Shown: positions 34,823 to 44,949 of the stretch, piece after piece | Position numbering within the stretch: the first letter of the stretch is position 1 | How the letters are laid out: every line of letters begins with the position of its first letter | Source: Bacteroidota bacterium | GTDB lineage: Bacteria; Bacteroidota; JABWAT01 | Assembly: GCA_020161835.1 (NCBI GenBank) | Contig: JAIUNL010000007.1 | Coordinates: 1-64,000, forward strand | Direction: 5' to 3' | DNA length: 64,000 nt | The notes under the pieces: generated by a model | The model's database searches: none | Seen by the model: only the letters and a program-made list of their open reading frames with translations | Told to the model about the DNA's origin: nothing | Position numbers and translations under genes: made by a program

Positions 34823-34879
34823 AGTGACAAGTTATATGGGACAAAGTGACAAGTTGTAAGTGGTCAGTGTAAATTTCTG
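34823..34879. repeat. 7-nt-period array D1, AGTKRYA type
   Basis: Units AGTGACA, AGTTATA, TGGGACA, one extra A, AGTGACA, AGTTGTA, AGTGGTC, AGTGTAA, ATTTCTG. It starts 5 bp beyond the -33 box of the mutL promoter. Confidence 0.75.
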
Positions 34880-34971
34880 CCCGGTCACATAGCGGAGTCG
34901 AAGTGCCCGGGAACATTGAAATTGTTGCCAGCAAAATCACAATCAACCAATGGTTGTAAATTTCGTCCCAC

Positions 34972-35013
34972 GTATTACATACCACTGACCACCTACCACT
35001 TAACACGTGTTCC
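34972..35013. repeat. 7-nt-period array D2, NTACCAC type
   Basis: Units GTATTAC, ATACCAC, TGACCAC, CTACCAC, TTAACAC, GTGTTCC. It is the approximate inverse complement of array D1 (AGTGGTC versus GACCAC), so the two form a loose inverted repeat around about 90 bp. It ends 16 bp before the -33 box of the mnmA promoter. Confidence 0.72.
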
Positions 35014-35029
35014 GGGAATTCCCGGCCGG

Positions 35030-35061
35030 TTTGGTTCGTTTATCCATTTTTGGTACCTTTG
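35030..35061 (+). promoter_or_regulatory. Perfect Bacteroidota-type promoter of mnmA
   Basis: TTTG (35030-35033), 20-bp spacer, TACCTTTG (35054-35061): full consensus match, 19 bp before the ATG. With the mutL promoter it makes the 34755-35080 spacer a divergent promoter region. Confidence 0.85.
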
Positions 35062-35080
35062 ATTAATTAAAAGAGAGTTT

Positions 35081-36193
35081 ATGAGCAGGCACGGAACCGT
35101 AGTTGTAGGTATGAGTGGCGGGGTAGACAGCAGTGTGGCTGCCGTTATGCTGAAAGAGCAGGGTTATGATGTAATCGGAATCACCATGAAAACATGGGAT
35201 TACCAGATTTCGGGCGGCAATACAAATAAAGAAACCGGCTGCTGTTCACTTGAATCGATTAACGATGCAAGAAGTATTGCCGTTAAACACGGATTCCCCC
35301 ATTATATCATTGATTTCCGTGATGATTTCGGTGACGAAGTGATTTCGAATTTTGTGGGTGAGTACATGACTGGCAGAACCCCAAACCCCTGCGTTCTGTG
35401 CAACACAAAAGTGAAGTGGAGTTCCATGCTTAAAAAGGGACTCGCACTGGGCGCTGATTATATCGCAACAGGACATTATGCCAAAGTCCGTTTTGATGAA
35501 ATCCGTCAGAGACACATCCTGTCAAAAGGAAATGATCCGAAAAAGGATCAGACTTATGTGCTTTGGGGGATTTCACAGGCTGCCCTTTCAAGAACCCTTT
35601 TCCCGCTTTCTGAACTGACAAAACCCGAAGTCAGAGAACTGGCCAGACAATTCGGTCTCCGGACTGCAGAAAAGTCAGAATCCTATGAAATCTGTTTCAT
35701 TCCGGATAATGACTACAATCGGTTTTTGAAAGATTACATCCCGGGACTTGAAAGCAAGGTTAAAGGCGGGAAAATCATGACCGAAGACGGCGAAATTATC
35801 GGTGAACATGATGGTTACCCGTTTTACACGGTCGGTCAAAGACGTGGATTGAATATTGCCGTCGGAAAGCCTGTTTACGTCACCCGGATTATACCGGAAG
35901 AAAATGTGGTCGTCGTGGGTGATGATACCGGACTTCTGACCACCCGTTTGCTTGCTGGCCAGGTCAACCTGATTGCCTGGCCTGAAATTCCGGAAAGTGG
36001 ACTCCGGGTTGAAGCTAAAATCAGGTACAAAGATTCAGCCGATCCTGCATGGATCAGGAATGGTGAGAACGGACTTACTGAAATTATTTTTGAACAACCC
36101 AAACGGGCCGTTACCCCGGGTCAGTCTGTTGTTTTCTATGATGGAAATGATCTGGTCGGTGGCGGAATTATTGAAAGGGCATTTATCTCATGA
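35081..36193 (+). CDS. mnmA: tRNA-specific 2-thiouridylase
   Basis: A 370-residue enzyme that thiolates U34 of tRNA Lys, Glu and Gln. PP-loop VVGMSGGVDSSVAAVML binds ATP. The catalytic cysteines are in TPNPCVLCNTKVKW (residues about 100-113) and SYEICFIPDNDYNRF (about 203-217). The C-terminal barrel has YPFYTVGQRRGLNIAVGKP. It is followed by a small membrane protein whose start overlaps its stop by 4 bp. Confidence 0.97.
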   Translation: MSRHGTVVVGMSGGVDSSVAAVMLKEQGYDVIGITMKTWDYQISGGNTNKETGCCSLESINDARSIAVKHGFPHYIIDFRDDFGDEVISNFVGEYMTGRTPNPCVLCNTKVKWSSMLKKGLALGADYIATGHYAKVRFDEIRQRHILSKGNDPKKDQTYVLWGISQAALSRTLFPLSELTKPEVRELARQFGLRTAEKSESYEICFIPDNDYNRFLKDYIPGLESKVKGGKIMTEDGEIIGEHDGYPFYTVGQRRGLNIAVGKPVYVTRIIPEENVVVVGDDTGLLTTRLLAGQVNLIAWPEIPESGLRVEAKIRYKDSADPAWIRNGENGLTEIIFEQPKRAVTPGQSVVFYDGNDLVGGGIIERAFIS

Positions 36194-36399
36194 ATCTTCG
36201 TGAAAATCCGTTCGTCATTTTTATGCTGGGCTGGAAAGCTTATTTAGTTATTATCATTCTTGCAATTTTGGGGTTATCAGGTTCTGCCGGAGTCATTCCG
36301 ATGGCCGATGCTTTGTCATTGTCTATCATTGTATCTGTCATGGTTCTGATGCTTGGCCGGATTATCATTCGGCTTATCGTCTACAGAAGTTCAGAATAA
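36190..36399 (+). CDS. Small two-helix membrane protein
   Basis: A 69-residue hydrophobic protein with two predicted membrane helices (residues about 15-35 and 42-63). The ATG overlaps the mnmA stop as ATGA, which supports coupled translation. No known motif; function unknown. Confidence 0.68.
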   Translation: MNLRENPFVIFMLGWKAYLVIIILAILGLSGSAGVIPMADALSLSIIVSVMVLMLGRIIIRLIVYRSSE

Positions 36400-37019
36400 T
36401 TTGTTTTCAGGGTCTTTTGGGGGTTCGCCACAAAGGCATCCCCGGATTCCCGATCCCGATTCTCGGGTGGTCTCCAGGTTTCACAGGATCCGCGGTTCGC
36501 AAACGAACCTTGGACAGGTTGATATCTGAATTTCAAAGGAATTCTCAGAATTCCTGGAAATTTTCAGTTTCTTTAAAATTTAATTGCATCCCGCAATAAA
36601 ATTTAAAAAAAGCCGAGTTTTTTCATTCTCTGTCCGGTTTACTACACTTTATTTTGCCCGGTTTCCATTTCCTTCCAAATAAATAAAACATTTCTTTTTT
36701 TAAGGCTGATTTGAACTGTCTTAAAGTCGTCTTTTTTTCCTAAAAAGCGGAAGCCCTTTTACTTAATAAATTAAGGGAAAGTAGGGAATCTGCATTCTGT
36801 TTTGAAGATCATTAGCTTCTTCCATCCTGCCTTCTTCCATTTATTTTTCAATTGTTGGATCAAAAAGTCAAGATATTAATTGAATAAATATGTCAAATAT
36901 TTTCATTTCCTATTGCAAAATGGAAATTTCCACCTTAATTTGACTACCAAATCACATAATTGGTCACCTTAAAATTTGATTGGAACGTAAAGTTTTATTC
37001 AACACACAGGAAAGTCCGG
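36400..37019. other. Long AT-rich spacer without a gene
   Basis: The spacer between the small membrane protein and the LacI gene (about 700 bp in all). Near 36425-36510 there are palindromic bits (CCCGATCCCGATTCTCGGG and GGTTCGC...GCAAACGAACC) that look like decayed intergenic repeats. From about 36590 the DNA becomes very AT-rich. I see no convincing gene or RNA; the 60-residue frame at 36417 has no protein-like features. Confidence 0.6.
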
Positions 37020-37075
37020 TTGACAATCGTTAAAATTTTTGTCAATATTGTGGAAGCCTTTCCATAGCGCTTCCA
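37020..37075. promoter_or_regulatory. Candidate promoter/operator of the LacI-TonB locus
   Basis: Two inverted repeats: TTGACAA (37020-37026) / TTGTCAA (37039-37045), and TGGAA-GCCT-TTCCA (37051-37064) followed by GCTTCCA (37069-37075). The second resembles LacI-family operators, although the centre is CC instead of CG. TTGACA could also be a -35 box. It lies 22-77 bp before the LacI gene, so autoregulation is likely. Confidence 0.5.
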
Positions 37076-37096
37076 ATTTAAAAATCAGAGGAAAAA

Positions 37097-38128
37097 ATGG
37101 GTGTTACGATTTATGACATCGCCAGGGAGGCCAATGTTGGAATTGGCACTGTTTCCCGTGCGCTGAATAATCACCCCAAGATTGCAGCAAAAACCAAGAA
37201 CCGGATTCTTGAAATTTCCCGCCGGATGAGTTACCAGCCCCACGCCTATGCTCAGGGTCTTGCCAAAAGAAAAACCAACACCATTGCCCTGATTATGCCC
37301 TTTTTTACCAATTACTTCTTTGTGGAAGTCCTTCAGGGTATTCAGGATAAAATCACCGATTTGGGATATGACATCATGCTTTATGGTGTTAACCAAACCA
37401 ATCAGGTTGAAGAATATCTGAAAAGAGCATTGCAAAAAGGTAAAGTGGATGGCATTTTATTCTTTTCAATGAAACTCCCTGACGGATTTGATACCCGCCT
37501 TAAAGAACTCCAGCTTCCTACCATCCTTGTCGATACGTTCCATCCTGATTTTGATTCGATTACCGTTCAAAATGAAGAAGGAGCTTATGTTGCAACCCGG
37601 TATCTGGTAAAACTAGGGTACAAAAAAATCGGGATGATCAATGCTTCGCTCGATTCAGAGCCGGCAAGAATGCGTTACAATGGGTATCGCCGTGCACTTG
37701 AAGAAGCCAAATTGCCTTTTCATGAACGGTATTTCAGAATCAGCAAACATTCAAAGGCTGATGGTTTCAACCGTGAAGCTGGTTATCAGGCCATGTCTGA
37801 GGTAATTGATAAAAACCGGGAAGATTTGCCGGAAGCTTTTTTTATCTCTTCAGATATTCAGGCAATTGGTGCCCTTAATGCGATGAAAGACCGGAAGCTG
37901 ACTGCACCTGAAGATATTGCAATTCTCGGCTTTGATGATATTGAACTTGCCAAGCACATTGGGCTTACAACCATGAGACAGCCCATGTATCAAATGGGGG
38001 TTCTGGCGGTTGAAAAACTGTTTCACAGAATCCAAAACAACGACTTTCCGCCTTCACATACCACATTTTCTCCTACCTTGATTGTTAGGGAAACTTGCGG
38101 CACGGAAAAACAACAACCAAAATCGTAG
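37097..38128 (+). CDS. LacI-family transcription regulator
   Basis: A 343-residue repressor-type protein. The N-terminal helix-turn-helix and hinge read VTIYDIAREANVGIGTVSRA followed by LNNHPKIAAKTKNRI; then NTIALIMPFFTNYFFVEVLQ opens the periplasmic-binding-protein-like effector domain. ILGFDDIELAKHIGLTTMRQ and VLAVEKLF are typical of the C-terminal subdomain. The effector is probably a sugar but cannot be told. It is 27 bp upstream of a TonB receptor gene and has inverted repeats in front of its own start. Confidence 0.94.
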   Translation: MGVTIYDIAREANVGIGTVSRALNNHPKIAAKTKNRILEISRRMSYQPHAYAQGLAKRKTNTIALIMPFFTNYFFVEVLQGIQDKITDLGYDIMLYGVNQTNQVEEYLKRALQKGKVDGILFFSMKLPDGFDTRLKELQLPTILVDTFHPDFDSITVQNEEGAYVATRYLVKLGYKKIGMINASLDSEPARMRYNGYRRALEEAKLPFHERYFRISKHSKADGFNREAGYQAMSEVIDKNREDLPEAFFISSDIQAIGALNAMKDRKLTAPEDIAILGFDDIELAKHIGLTTMRQPMYQMGVLAVEKLFHRIQNNDFPPSHTTFSPTLIVRETCGTEKQQPKS

Positions 38129-38155
38129 ACAAACCATACGTGGAGTGATCGTCAT

Positions 38156-40945
38156 ATGATGACAAAACTGATAGGACGTCTGTTCTTAACTGCATTGTTT
38201 GCAATGCTAACAACGTCGGTAATGGCCCAATCCGGTAAAATTGCCGGGAAGGTTACTGACCAGGAGAACGGTGATGCATTAATCGGAGCCAGCGTGCTGG
38301 TTATCGGAACCTCTTTGGGTGCCGCAACCGATTTCGATGGCAACTATAACATTCTGAACGTTCCCCCCGGTGTTTACACCATCAGGGTTTCTTACGTCGG
38401 ATACACAAATAAAACGATCAGTAACGTTCGGGTTGCAACCGGACTCACTGCCCGTATTGACGTTCCTCTCTCCGCAGAAGTTCTGACTCTCGGCGAGGAA
38501 ATCACCATTACAGCCGAACGCCCCATGGTTCAGAAAGATCAGACTGCGAGTACAGCCACCGTTTCAGGTGATCAGATTGCTGCCCTCCCGGTTACTGAAA
38601 TCTCACAGGTGGTGTCACTTCAGGCTGGAAACGTTGGGGGTCACTTTCGTGGCGGTCGTACGGGTGAAGTCGCCTATATGATTGATGGTGTTCCCGTCAC
38701 TGACAAATATGACGGTTCTGCAGTTGTAGATGTCAATAAGAATATGGTCTCTGAGCTTCAGGTTATCTCGGGTGCGTTCAATGCTGAATACGGACAAGCC
38801 ATGTCAGCCATTGTGAACGTGTCAACCAAAGACGGAACGAATAAGATCGAAGGTTCACTCGGAACTTATTTTGGTGACTACCTAACCTCCCATGATGATA
38901 TTTTCCCAAAACCAAGCACCTATAATCCTTTGAATATTCAGAACTATGAAGGTTCACTTAGTGGTGCTCTTATTAAGGACAACTTGTATTTCTTCCTGGT
39001 TGGCCGTTATGTCAACTTCGGTGGACATTTTTACGGGAAAAGAAAATACAATGCAGACAATTTTCTTTATGAAGACCCCATAACACTTAAAACTGTTGCT
39101 TCTAGCCCCGGTGATAATGAATATGTTCAGATGAATAATTCATCCCGGATTTCAGGTCAGGGTAAATTTACCTGGCCAATCTCAACCAGTCTCAAAACTT
39201 CGGTTAACTTGATTTATGAAAAACGGGAATGGAAAGATTATAACCGGTATTATGTTTATAATCCTGACGGTATAAAAACAAATTATCAGGATTCTTACAC
39301 AGCTTTAGCCAGTTTAACCCATACTGTAAGTGCCAGCACTTTCTATACGGTTTCTGTTTCAGGCTTCAGTAAATTTTTTGAAAATTATGTGAATGATGGT
39401 CTGAGTAAAAATTATGTTCACCCAAGCTTGAGCAACTCCTATGCTTCATATACTTTCGCTGCCGGCGGAATGGATATGAATCAGTTTCAGCGTGAAACAC
39501 AATCTTATGCCGCCAAAATTGACTTGTGGAGTCAAGTGACCAATGAGCACCAGATCAAAGCCGGTGCAGATATCAAATTCCACAATATTGATTTTCTGAG
39601 CAGAAACATTCTGCCTCAGGTTGCAGAAGAAACCTTTATTCCTGCTGCCGGTGCAAACCCTTATATCAATCCGAGATATGGTGATATTACCACAAACAAT
39701 TACGATAAATACAATCGTACTCCTCTTGAAATGGCTGCCTATATTCAGGACAAAATCGAATTTACCAACTTCATTCTGAACGTTGGTTTAAGATTTGACT
39801 GGTTTGATCCTGCCGGAAAATCACCTGCAGACCCAACTGACCCGAATATTTATACACCGATGAAAGAGTCAAACCGGTTTAATGATTCCAATGGAAATGG
39901 TAAAATTGACCCAAGTGAACAAGATCCGATTAATAATCTTAAGTCCCTTGCTGAAAGAGAAAAATACTGGTGGAAAAAATCTAAAACCAAATACCAGATT
40001 TCACCCCGTATTGGTGCGGCATTCCCAATTACTGATCGCGGCAAGATTTATTTCTCTTACGGTCACTTCTATCAGTTTCCGAACTTTGATCTGCTCTACA
40101 GAAATGCAAACTATAAAATTACCCAGGGTTCAGGTAATGTTGGAACCGTTGGTAATGCCGATCTGAAGCCAGAGAAAAACGTTCAGATGGAATTGGGTTT
40201 AAATCAACAATTGACTGATAATTTCGCTGTTGATGCAACTGTTTATTTCCGTGATTTCCGTGACCTTTCCGGTACGAGAAGTGATGAAATTATCACGGCT
40301 ATCGGAAACAGTTACAATCAGGTTGTGAATTCAGATTTTGCTTTCATCCGCGGATTTATTCTTACCTTAAACCAAAGAATGTCTGAAGGTCTTGCAGTCA
40401 CACTCGACTATACTTTCCAGATTGCAAAGGGAACAGCTTCTGACCCTGACGCAGCAAGAAATGCAATTCTTGGTGGTCAGCAACCTGAAGTTAAACTGGT
40501 TTCACTGGACTGGGATCAAACCCATACTGTTAACACTACTGTGAATTACAGCCAGAAAAACTGGGGATTGTCAACAATCGTTACTTTTGGAAGTGGTAAC
40601 CCTTACACACCCAGAACAAACGCAGATGTTGCTTCTCTGGCATTGAATAGCCAGGTTAGACCTTCTACAATTAATATGGATGTACGTGGATATTACAATA
40701 TTGATATTCCGACAGGAAGCCTCAGCTTGTATGCCCGTATTTATAATTTGTTTGACACACTCAACGAATACGGTGTATTCAATGATTCTGGTCGGGCAGG
40801 TTATACAACTGACAAATTATTTGCTGAACGGAATGGTGCTGCTCAAAACCTGAAAGGCATTAATACGTTGGATGAATATTTCACCAATCCTCAGTTTTAT
40901 TCTGAGCCGCGCCGAATCGAATTTGGCGTAAGTTATAATTTTTAA
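38156..40945 (+). CDS. TonB-dependent outer-membrane receptor
   Basis: A 929-residue receptor. Signal peptide to about VMAQ; carboxypeptidase-like domain (about 27-110: GKIAGKVTDQENGDALIGAS and YNILNVPPGVYTIRVSYVGY); plug domain (about 115-225) with AYMIDGVPV and AEYGQAMSAIVNVSTK; then the 22-stranded barrel ending in EFGVSYNF, with the usual C-terminal Phe. Two ATGs in tandem begin the gene. This type imports glycans, siderophores or peptides across the outer membrane; the LacI gene upstream hints at a carbohydrate. No SusD partner follows; instead a large secreted protein does. Confidence 0.93.
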   Translation: MMTKLIGRLFLTALFAMLTTSVMAQSGKIAGKVTDQENGDALIGASVLVIGTSLGAATDFDGNYNILNVPPGVYTIRVSYVGYTNKTISNVRVATGLTARIDVPLSAEVLTLGEEITITAERPMVQKDQTASTATVSGDQIAALPVTEISQVVSLQAGNVGGHFRGGRTGEVAYMIDGVPVTDKYDGSAVVDVNKNMVSELQVISGAFNAEYGQAMSAIVNVSTKDGTNKIEGSLGTYFGDYLTSHDDIFPKPSTYNPLNIQNYEGSLSGALIKDNLYFFLVGRYVNFGGHFYGKRKYNADNFLYEDPITLKTVASSPGDNEYVQMNNSSRISGQGKFTWPISTSLKTSVNLIYEKREWKDYNRYYVYNPDGIKTNYQDSYTALASLTHTVSASTFYTVSVSGFSKFFENYVNDGLSKNYVHPSLSNSYASYTFAAGGMDMNQFQRETQSYAAKIDLWSQVTNEHQIKAGADIKFHNIDFLSRNILPQVAEETFIPAAGANPYINPRYGDITTNNYDKYNRTPLEMAAYIQDKIEFTNFILNVGLRFDWFDPAGKSPADPTDPNIYTPMKESNRFNDSNGNGKIDPSEQDPINNLKSLAEREKYWWKKSKTKYQISPRIGAAFPITDRGKIYFSYGHFYQFPNFDLLYRNANYKITQGSGNVGTVGNADLKPEKNVQMELGLNQQLTDNFAVDATVYFRDFRDLSGTRSDEIITAIGNSYNQVVNSDFAFIRGFILTLNQRMSEGLAVTLDYTFQIAKGTASDPDAARNAILGGQQPEVKLVSLDWDQTHTVNTTVNYSQKNWGLSTIVTFGSGNPYTPRTNADVASLALNSQVRPSTINMDVRGYYNIDIPTGSLSLYARIYNLFDTLNEYGVFNDSGRAGYTTDKLFAERNGAAQNLKGINTLDEYFTNPQFYSEPRRIEFGVSYNF

Positions 40946-40965
40946 TATCCGGGAGTGATTAGTTT

Positions 40966-43900
40966 ATGAACTTAAAAAATTCTCTCATGGTTGGAGCCGT
41001 CTTGGTCTTTTCAGCCGGGACGGTTTTTGGACAGGCAAACCAATACGGAAATCCTGCCAACAAAAAAATTGCTGTGCATTCTGGAAACCTGGTTAAAACA
41101 GTTTTCACGAATGCGGGTGTGATCGGGCAACCCTCAAGTGGTGGTCCGCGCGGTGCCTGGATTTATGATAACAACGGATACATTGGTGACATCAGCCTTA
41201 TGGTGGGTGTTGAAGTCAAGATGGGACCTGAAGTTGACTTTACCAATGCTGCAGTCAAGTCGCTCATTACTGCCAACAAAGACAGTATTTACCACTCAGT
41301 TGTTATTTCTGACGTTGCAAGACCTGCGAAAGCACAAGAACAGGATCCATCTGGAAACCCCTGGTGCTTTGAGCCAAAAGGTGGTTATGCAAATCCGAAC
41401 CAGAAATTCGTAGCCATGTCTACTGATACTAAATCCTGGCCGGTTTCCTGGCCTGATAAATCGGCTGACTGGAATGGATCATGGAATGGCTATTTTGGTA
41501 AATTACCAAAATCAGATCAGGAATCTTACTTTGTTATGGATGATAACATTGATAAAGAATTCAATCTGCCTCCTTTCAATCTCAAACCTTTGGCAAGTGA
41601 TCCTACCCGTGGCGGTATGGGACTTAATGTAAAAGTAAGAGGATTGCAATGGAGCCAGTTCCTTGCTCAGGATTGTATTTTCTGGCTTTATGAAATCGAA
41701 AACTCCAGTGATATTGACTACAATAAAACTGTTTTTGGTCTCATTTGCGGAACCTACATCGGGGTAACCGGTACTGATGATTCTCCTCAGGAATATAATG
41801 ATGACGCTTCATTTTTCGATGTTGAAAATAACCTCGTTTATTCCTGGGATTTTCCACAAAACAACAACCGGAACCCGAACTGGGTTGGCCGGAAGGTTGG
41901 ATATGTAGGTTATGCGTTCCTTGAATCTCCAGGTAATCCGTTCGATGGAATTGACAATGATCGTGACAAACTTGCATTAGCAACCCAGGATTTTAAACCT
42001 GAAGATTTTGATACCAATCTTGCTACTGTGTTTGCGGGCGATAAATTGGTTGTGATCAAACGGGATTCTGTTCTGGTAAGCGTTTATGGAAAGAAAAGAG
42101 TAGTTTATACCCGTGAATCTGTTACAGTTCCAAATGCTACTTTTCAAATTCAGACACTTGGCATGAAGACACCTGTAACAATTACGCCTGGTGTTACCAA
42201 GCTGATTGAAGGAAACGTAGTTAAAGAACGCCGGCCTATTCCTGGTGGTACAGGAACCTATCTTGCAGATGTCATTAACCCAAATGCGCTTGATGGAATT
42301 GATAATGACTTTGATGGTTTGATTGACGAAAACTATTATGTCCATTACAGACAGTATAAAATTGACCAGAATGGTAAAGTTCTCTTTGATAAGATTGCAC
42401 CAGCATCTTACATTGATTATGTCAATTTTCCTGGCATAACCAATGGGATGATTGATGAAAGCCGTGATGACGGTATTGATAATGATGGTGACTGGGATCC
42501 ATTTACTGATGACGTTGGTGCCGATGGTATTCCTAACAGCGGTGACATTGCAGAAGGTGAAAATGATGGGGCTCCTAGTCCTGGTGAACCTAACTTTGAT
42601 GCAACAGATGTTGATGAATCAGACCAGATCGGCTTGACATCATTTAACTATTTTGCACCTTCCAATGACATTGATCTGAAGTCAGATGAATCTCTTTGGA
42701 CCAATCTTTCACCTGGTTTGTTTTCAACGCCAAGTAATATTGAAAACGGAAGAGCATTATTCGGCGATGATGGTGATTTTACCTTTGGATCCGGTTATTT
42801 CCCGCTTCTTGCTAAGGCAACTGAACGTTTCAGTTTTGCCTTGCTTTATGGCGAGGATTTGAAAGATTTCTATAAAAACCGTCGTGTTGTTCAGAATATT
42901 TATAACAACAACTACCGGTTCCCACAACCTCCTGAAAAACCAGTTTTAAAAGCTGTTGCAGGTGATAACAGTGTAACGCTTTACTGGGGCCGTATTTCAG
43001 AAGAATCTGTAGATCCAGTGCTTAAGGGATCTGACGGTAAACCTGTCAAAGATTTTGAAGGGTATAAAATTTACCGTTCAAGAGACGTAAACTTTGAAGA
43101 TGTTCGGAACATTACTGACGCAGATGGCCGTAAAGTTGGGTATTCTGCAATTGCACAATATGATATTCCCGGTAATAAAGTTCTGGGATATTTTGTGCCT
43201 CCTGAAGATATATTCCAAACTTCAAGCGGTTACACTTTCTATCTTGGTGATGATGTTACCGGTTTAACACATAAATATGTCGATACTGAAGTTTTAAACG
43301 GTATTACCTATTTCTATGCGGTAACAGCCTATGACCGTGGTGTTGATACACTTGGTATCTTTCCTTCAGAAAATACAATTTCCATTCGTCAGGAATCAAG
43401 TGGAGAATACCTTACTGACATCAACACTGCAGTTGTTACTCCAGGAAAGCGTGTTGCCGGGTTCACCAGTGAATCTGCTTTTCCGCTTCAAAAGCTTTCC
43501 GGACAATCAAATTCTGAAATTTCAATTGCTGTCGTAGATGATTCAAGATTGCTTGATGGTAAAACCTATGAAGTCACCTTTCAGGATATGGCCACAGACA
43601 ATATTGATAATGACAAAGATGGTAAAACTGACAAAGACGATTATTCGGAATGGAGTGGCGTTACTACTTCCTATTCTGTAAAAAACACAACGGGTGTTAC
43701 AGAAACTTTCCTCGCAGATGGAAGTAACCGGTATTCGCTGTTAAATAAACCAGCTTACATTGATTCAGCAGATGTTGTTGTAAAAACATCTGCAGGTGTT
43801 GTTGTTGATCCTGGAACATATAAAGTTGATGCTGTAAATGGAGTTGTCACCCGTAGAAAAGGCGTTGAGTCTCCATTTAAAGACGGGCTGATGTTCTCTG

Positions 43901-44949
43901 TGGAATATAAACCATTTACTGTTTTCAAGAGTGAGTATCTGCCTAATAACCCGAATCTTCTTGAAACCAGAAATAGGCCTGAATCGGATGATATCATTTT
44001 CGATGGTGTAACCGTTAAACTGAACAACAATTGGTCAGTAACAAAAATTGATTCAACAGTTGGGTATTCTGGTGATACAACTTCACTTGTTTTGAGAATC
44101 ACAAACCGTGAAATTCAGAACACGTCAAGTAAAAGAATTCTGAACTATGCATCATTACCTTATGACTATGAGATTCAAACCTCAGATGTCGTCATCGGGA
44201 AAAGTACCCGGGATGATAACTTAAGACTGTTGTTAGGCACCAAGGTTGATTCTTTGCCTGTTCAATTCAGAATCTATAACAAGACGTTGAATACCTATCC
44301 CAAATTTGGTTACTTACCAAGAGTTAGAGGCGGAACTAAGTTATCAAATGGCGATGCCATTATTATTCTTGAACCAGCTCTAGCCAACTATAATGGCAAG
44401 GAATTCAGGGATGTTAATGGTGTTCCTGTTGAGTTTGATGTTTACCGCAATACAGCCGATGGCAATTATATCTTTGGTTATCTGTTGGAATTTACTTCCA
44501 CTTATACTCTTGAGATTAACCGTCCAATGAAGTTTTCATTTAAAACTTACAAACCATTTGCATCATCAGACAAGTTTACTTTCACTACCACAATACCCAA
44601 AATTGCAAGTGAGACTAAAGTAAAAGCTGATATGTTAAATATCCGGGTTGTACCCAATCCGTATATTGCTGCCAACTCGATGGAGAAACCTCTTCCTCCG
44701 AATATTACCAGTGGCCGTGGCGAACGCCGGATTGAATTCCGTAACGTTCCGAACGATGCCACCATTTATCTTTTCACGTCGGCCGGTGACTTGATCAGAA
44801 CCCTTTATGCTGATGGTTCCCTTTTAAACGGAACTGTTAAGTGGGATCTGAAAACCAAGGAAAACCTGGATGTGGCTGCAGGTATGTATTTCTACGTACT
44901 TGAGTCTAAATACGGGAAAAAAGAAGGCAAAATCGGTATTATTAAATGA
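40966..44949 (+). CDS. Giant secreted protein with calcium-binding-like repeats and Fn3-like domain
   Basis: A 1327-residue secreted protein; the signal peptide ends near VFGQ. Asp-rich loops resembling thrombospondin type 3/EF-hand calcium sites occur at about residues 327 (DGIDNDRD), 443 (DGIDNDFDGLIDE), 502 (DGIDNDGDWDP) and 878 (DNIDNDKDGKTDKDD). A fibronectin type III-like segment starts near 651 (PPEKPVLKAVAGDNSVTLYW, GYKIYRS). The end, RVVPNPYIAANS through MYFYVLESKYGKKEGKIGIIK, is a variant type IX sorting domain. It is followed with a 4-bp overlap by a PorV-like protein, a possible export partner. Function unknown. Confidence 0.85.
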   Translation: MNLKNSLMVGAVLVFSAGTVFGQANQYGNPANKKIAVHSGNLVKTVFTNAGVIGQPSSGGPRGAWIYDNNGYIGDISLMVGVEVKMGPEVDFTNAAVKSLITANKDSIYHSVVISDVARPAKAQEQDPSGNPWCFEPKGGYANPNQKFVAMSTDTKSWPVSWPDKSADWNGSWNGYFGKLPKSDQESYFVMDDNIDKEFNLPPFNLKPLASDPTRGGMGLNVKVRGLQWSQFLAQDCIFWLYEIENSSDIDYNKTVFGLICGTYIGVTGTDDSPQEYNDDASFFDVENNLVYSWDFPQNNNRNPNWVGRKVGYVGYAFLESPGNPFDGIDNDRDKLALATQDFKPEDFDTNLATVFAGDKLVVIKRDSVLVSVYGKKRVVYTRESVTVPNATFQIQTLGMKTPVTITPGVTKLIEGNVVKERRPIPGGTGTYLADVINPNALDGIDNDFDGLIDENYYVHYRQYKIDQNGKVLFDKIAPASYIDYVNFPGITNGMIDESRDDGIDNDGDWDPFTDDVGADGIPNSGDIAEGENDGAPSPGEPNFDATDVDESDQIGLTSFNYFAPSNDIDLKSDESLWTNLSPGLFSTPSNIENGRALFGDDGDFTFGSGYFPLLAKATERFSFALLYGEDLKDFYKNRRVVQNIYNNNYRFPQPPEKPVLKAVAGDNSVTLYWGRISEESVDPVLKGSDGKPVKDFEGYKIYRSRDVNFEDVRNITDADGRKVGYSAIAQYDIPGNKVLGYFVPPEDIFQTSSGYTFYLGDDVTGLTHKYVDTEVLNGITYFYAVTAYDRGVDTLGIFPSENTISIRQESSGEYLTDINTAVVTPGKRVAGFTSESAFPLQKLSGQSNSEISIAVVDDSRLLDGKTYEVTFQDMATDNIDNDKDGKTDKDDYSEWSGVTTSYSVKNTTGVTETFLADGSNRYSLLNKPAYIDSADVVVKTSAGVVVDPGTYKVDAVNGVVTRRKGVESPFKDGLMFSVEYKPFTVFKSEYLPNNPNLLETRNRPESDDIIFDGVTVKLNNNWSVTKIDSTVGYSGDTTSLVLRITNREIQNTSSKRILNYASLPYDYEIQTSDVVIGKSTRDDNLRLLLGTKVDSLPVQFRIYNKTLNTYPKFGYLPRVRGGTKLSNGDAIIILEPALANYNGKEFRDVNGVPVEFDVYRNTADGNYIFGYLLEFTSTYTLEINRPMKFSFKTYKPFASSDKFTFTTTIPKIASETKVKADMLNIRVVPNPYIAANSMEKPLPPNITSGRGERRIEFRNVPNDATIYLFTSAGDLIRTLYADGSLLNGTVKWDLKTKENLDVAAGMYFYVLESKYGKKEGKIGIIK

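Noticed and set aside
36417..36599. A 60-residue open frame after the small mnmA-linked membrane protein
   Set aside because: It translates decayed palindromic repeat DNA (CCCGATCCCGATTCTCGGG) and has no start signal or conserved look.
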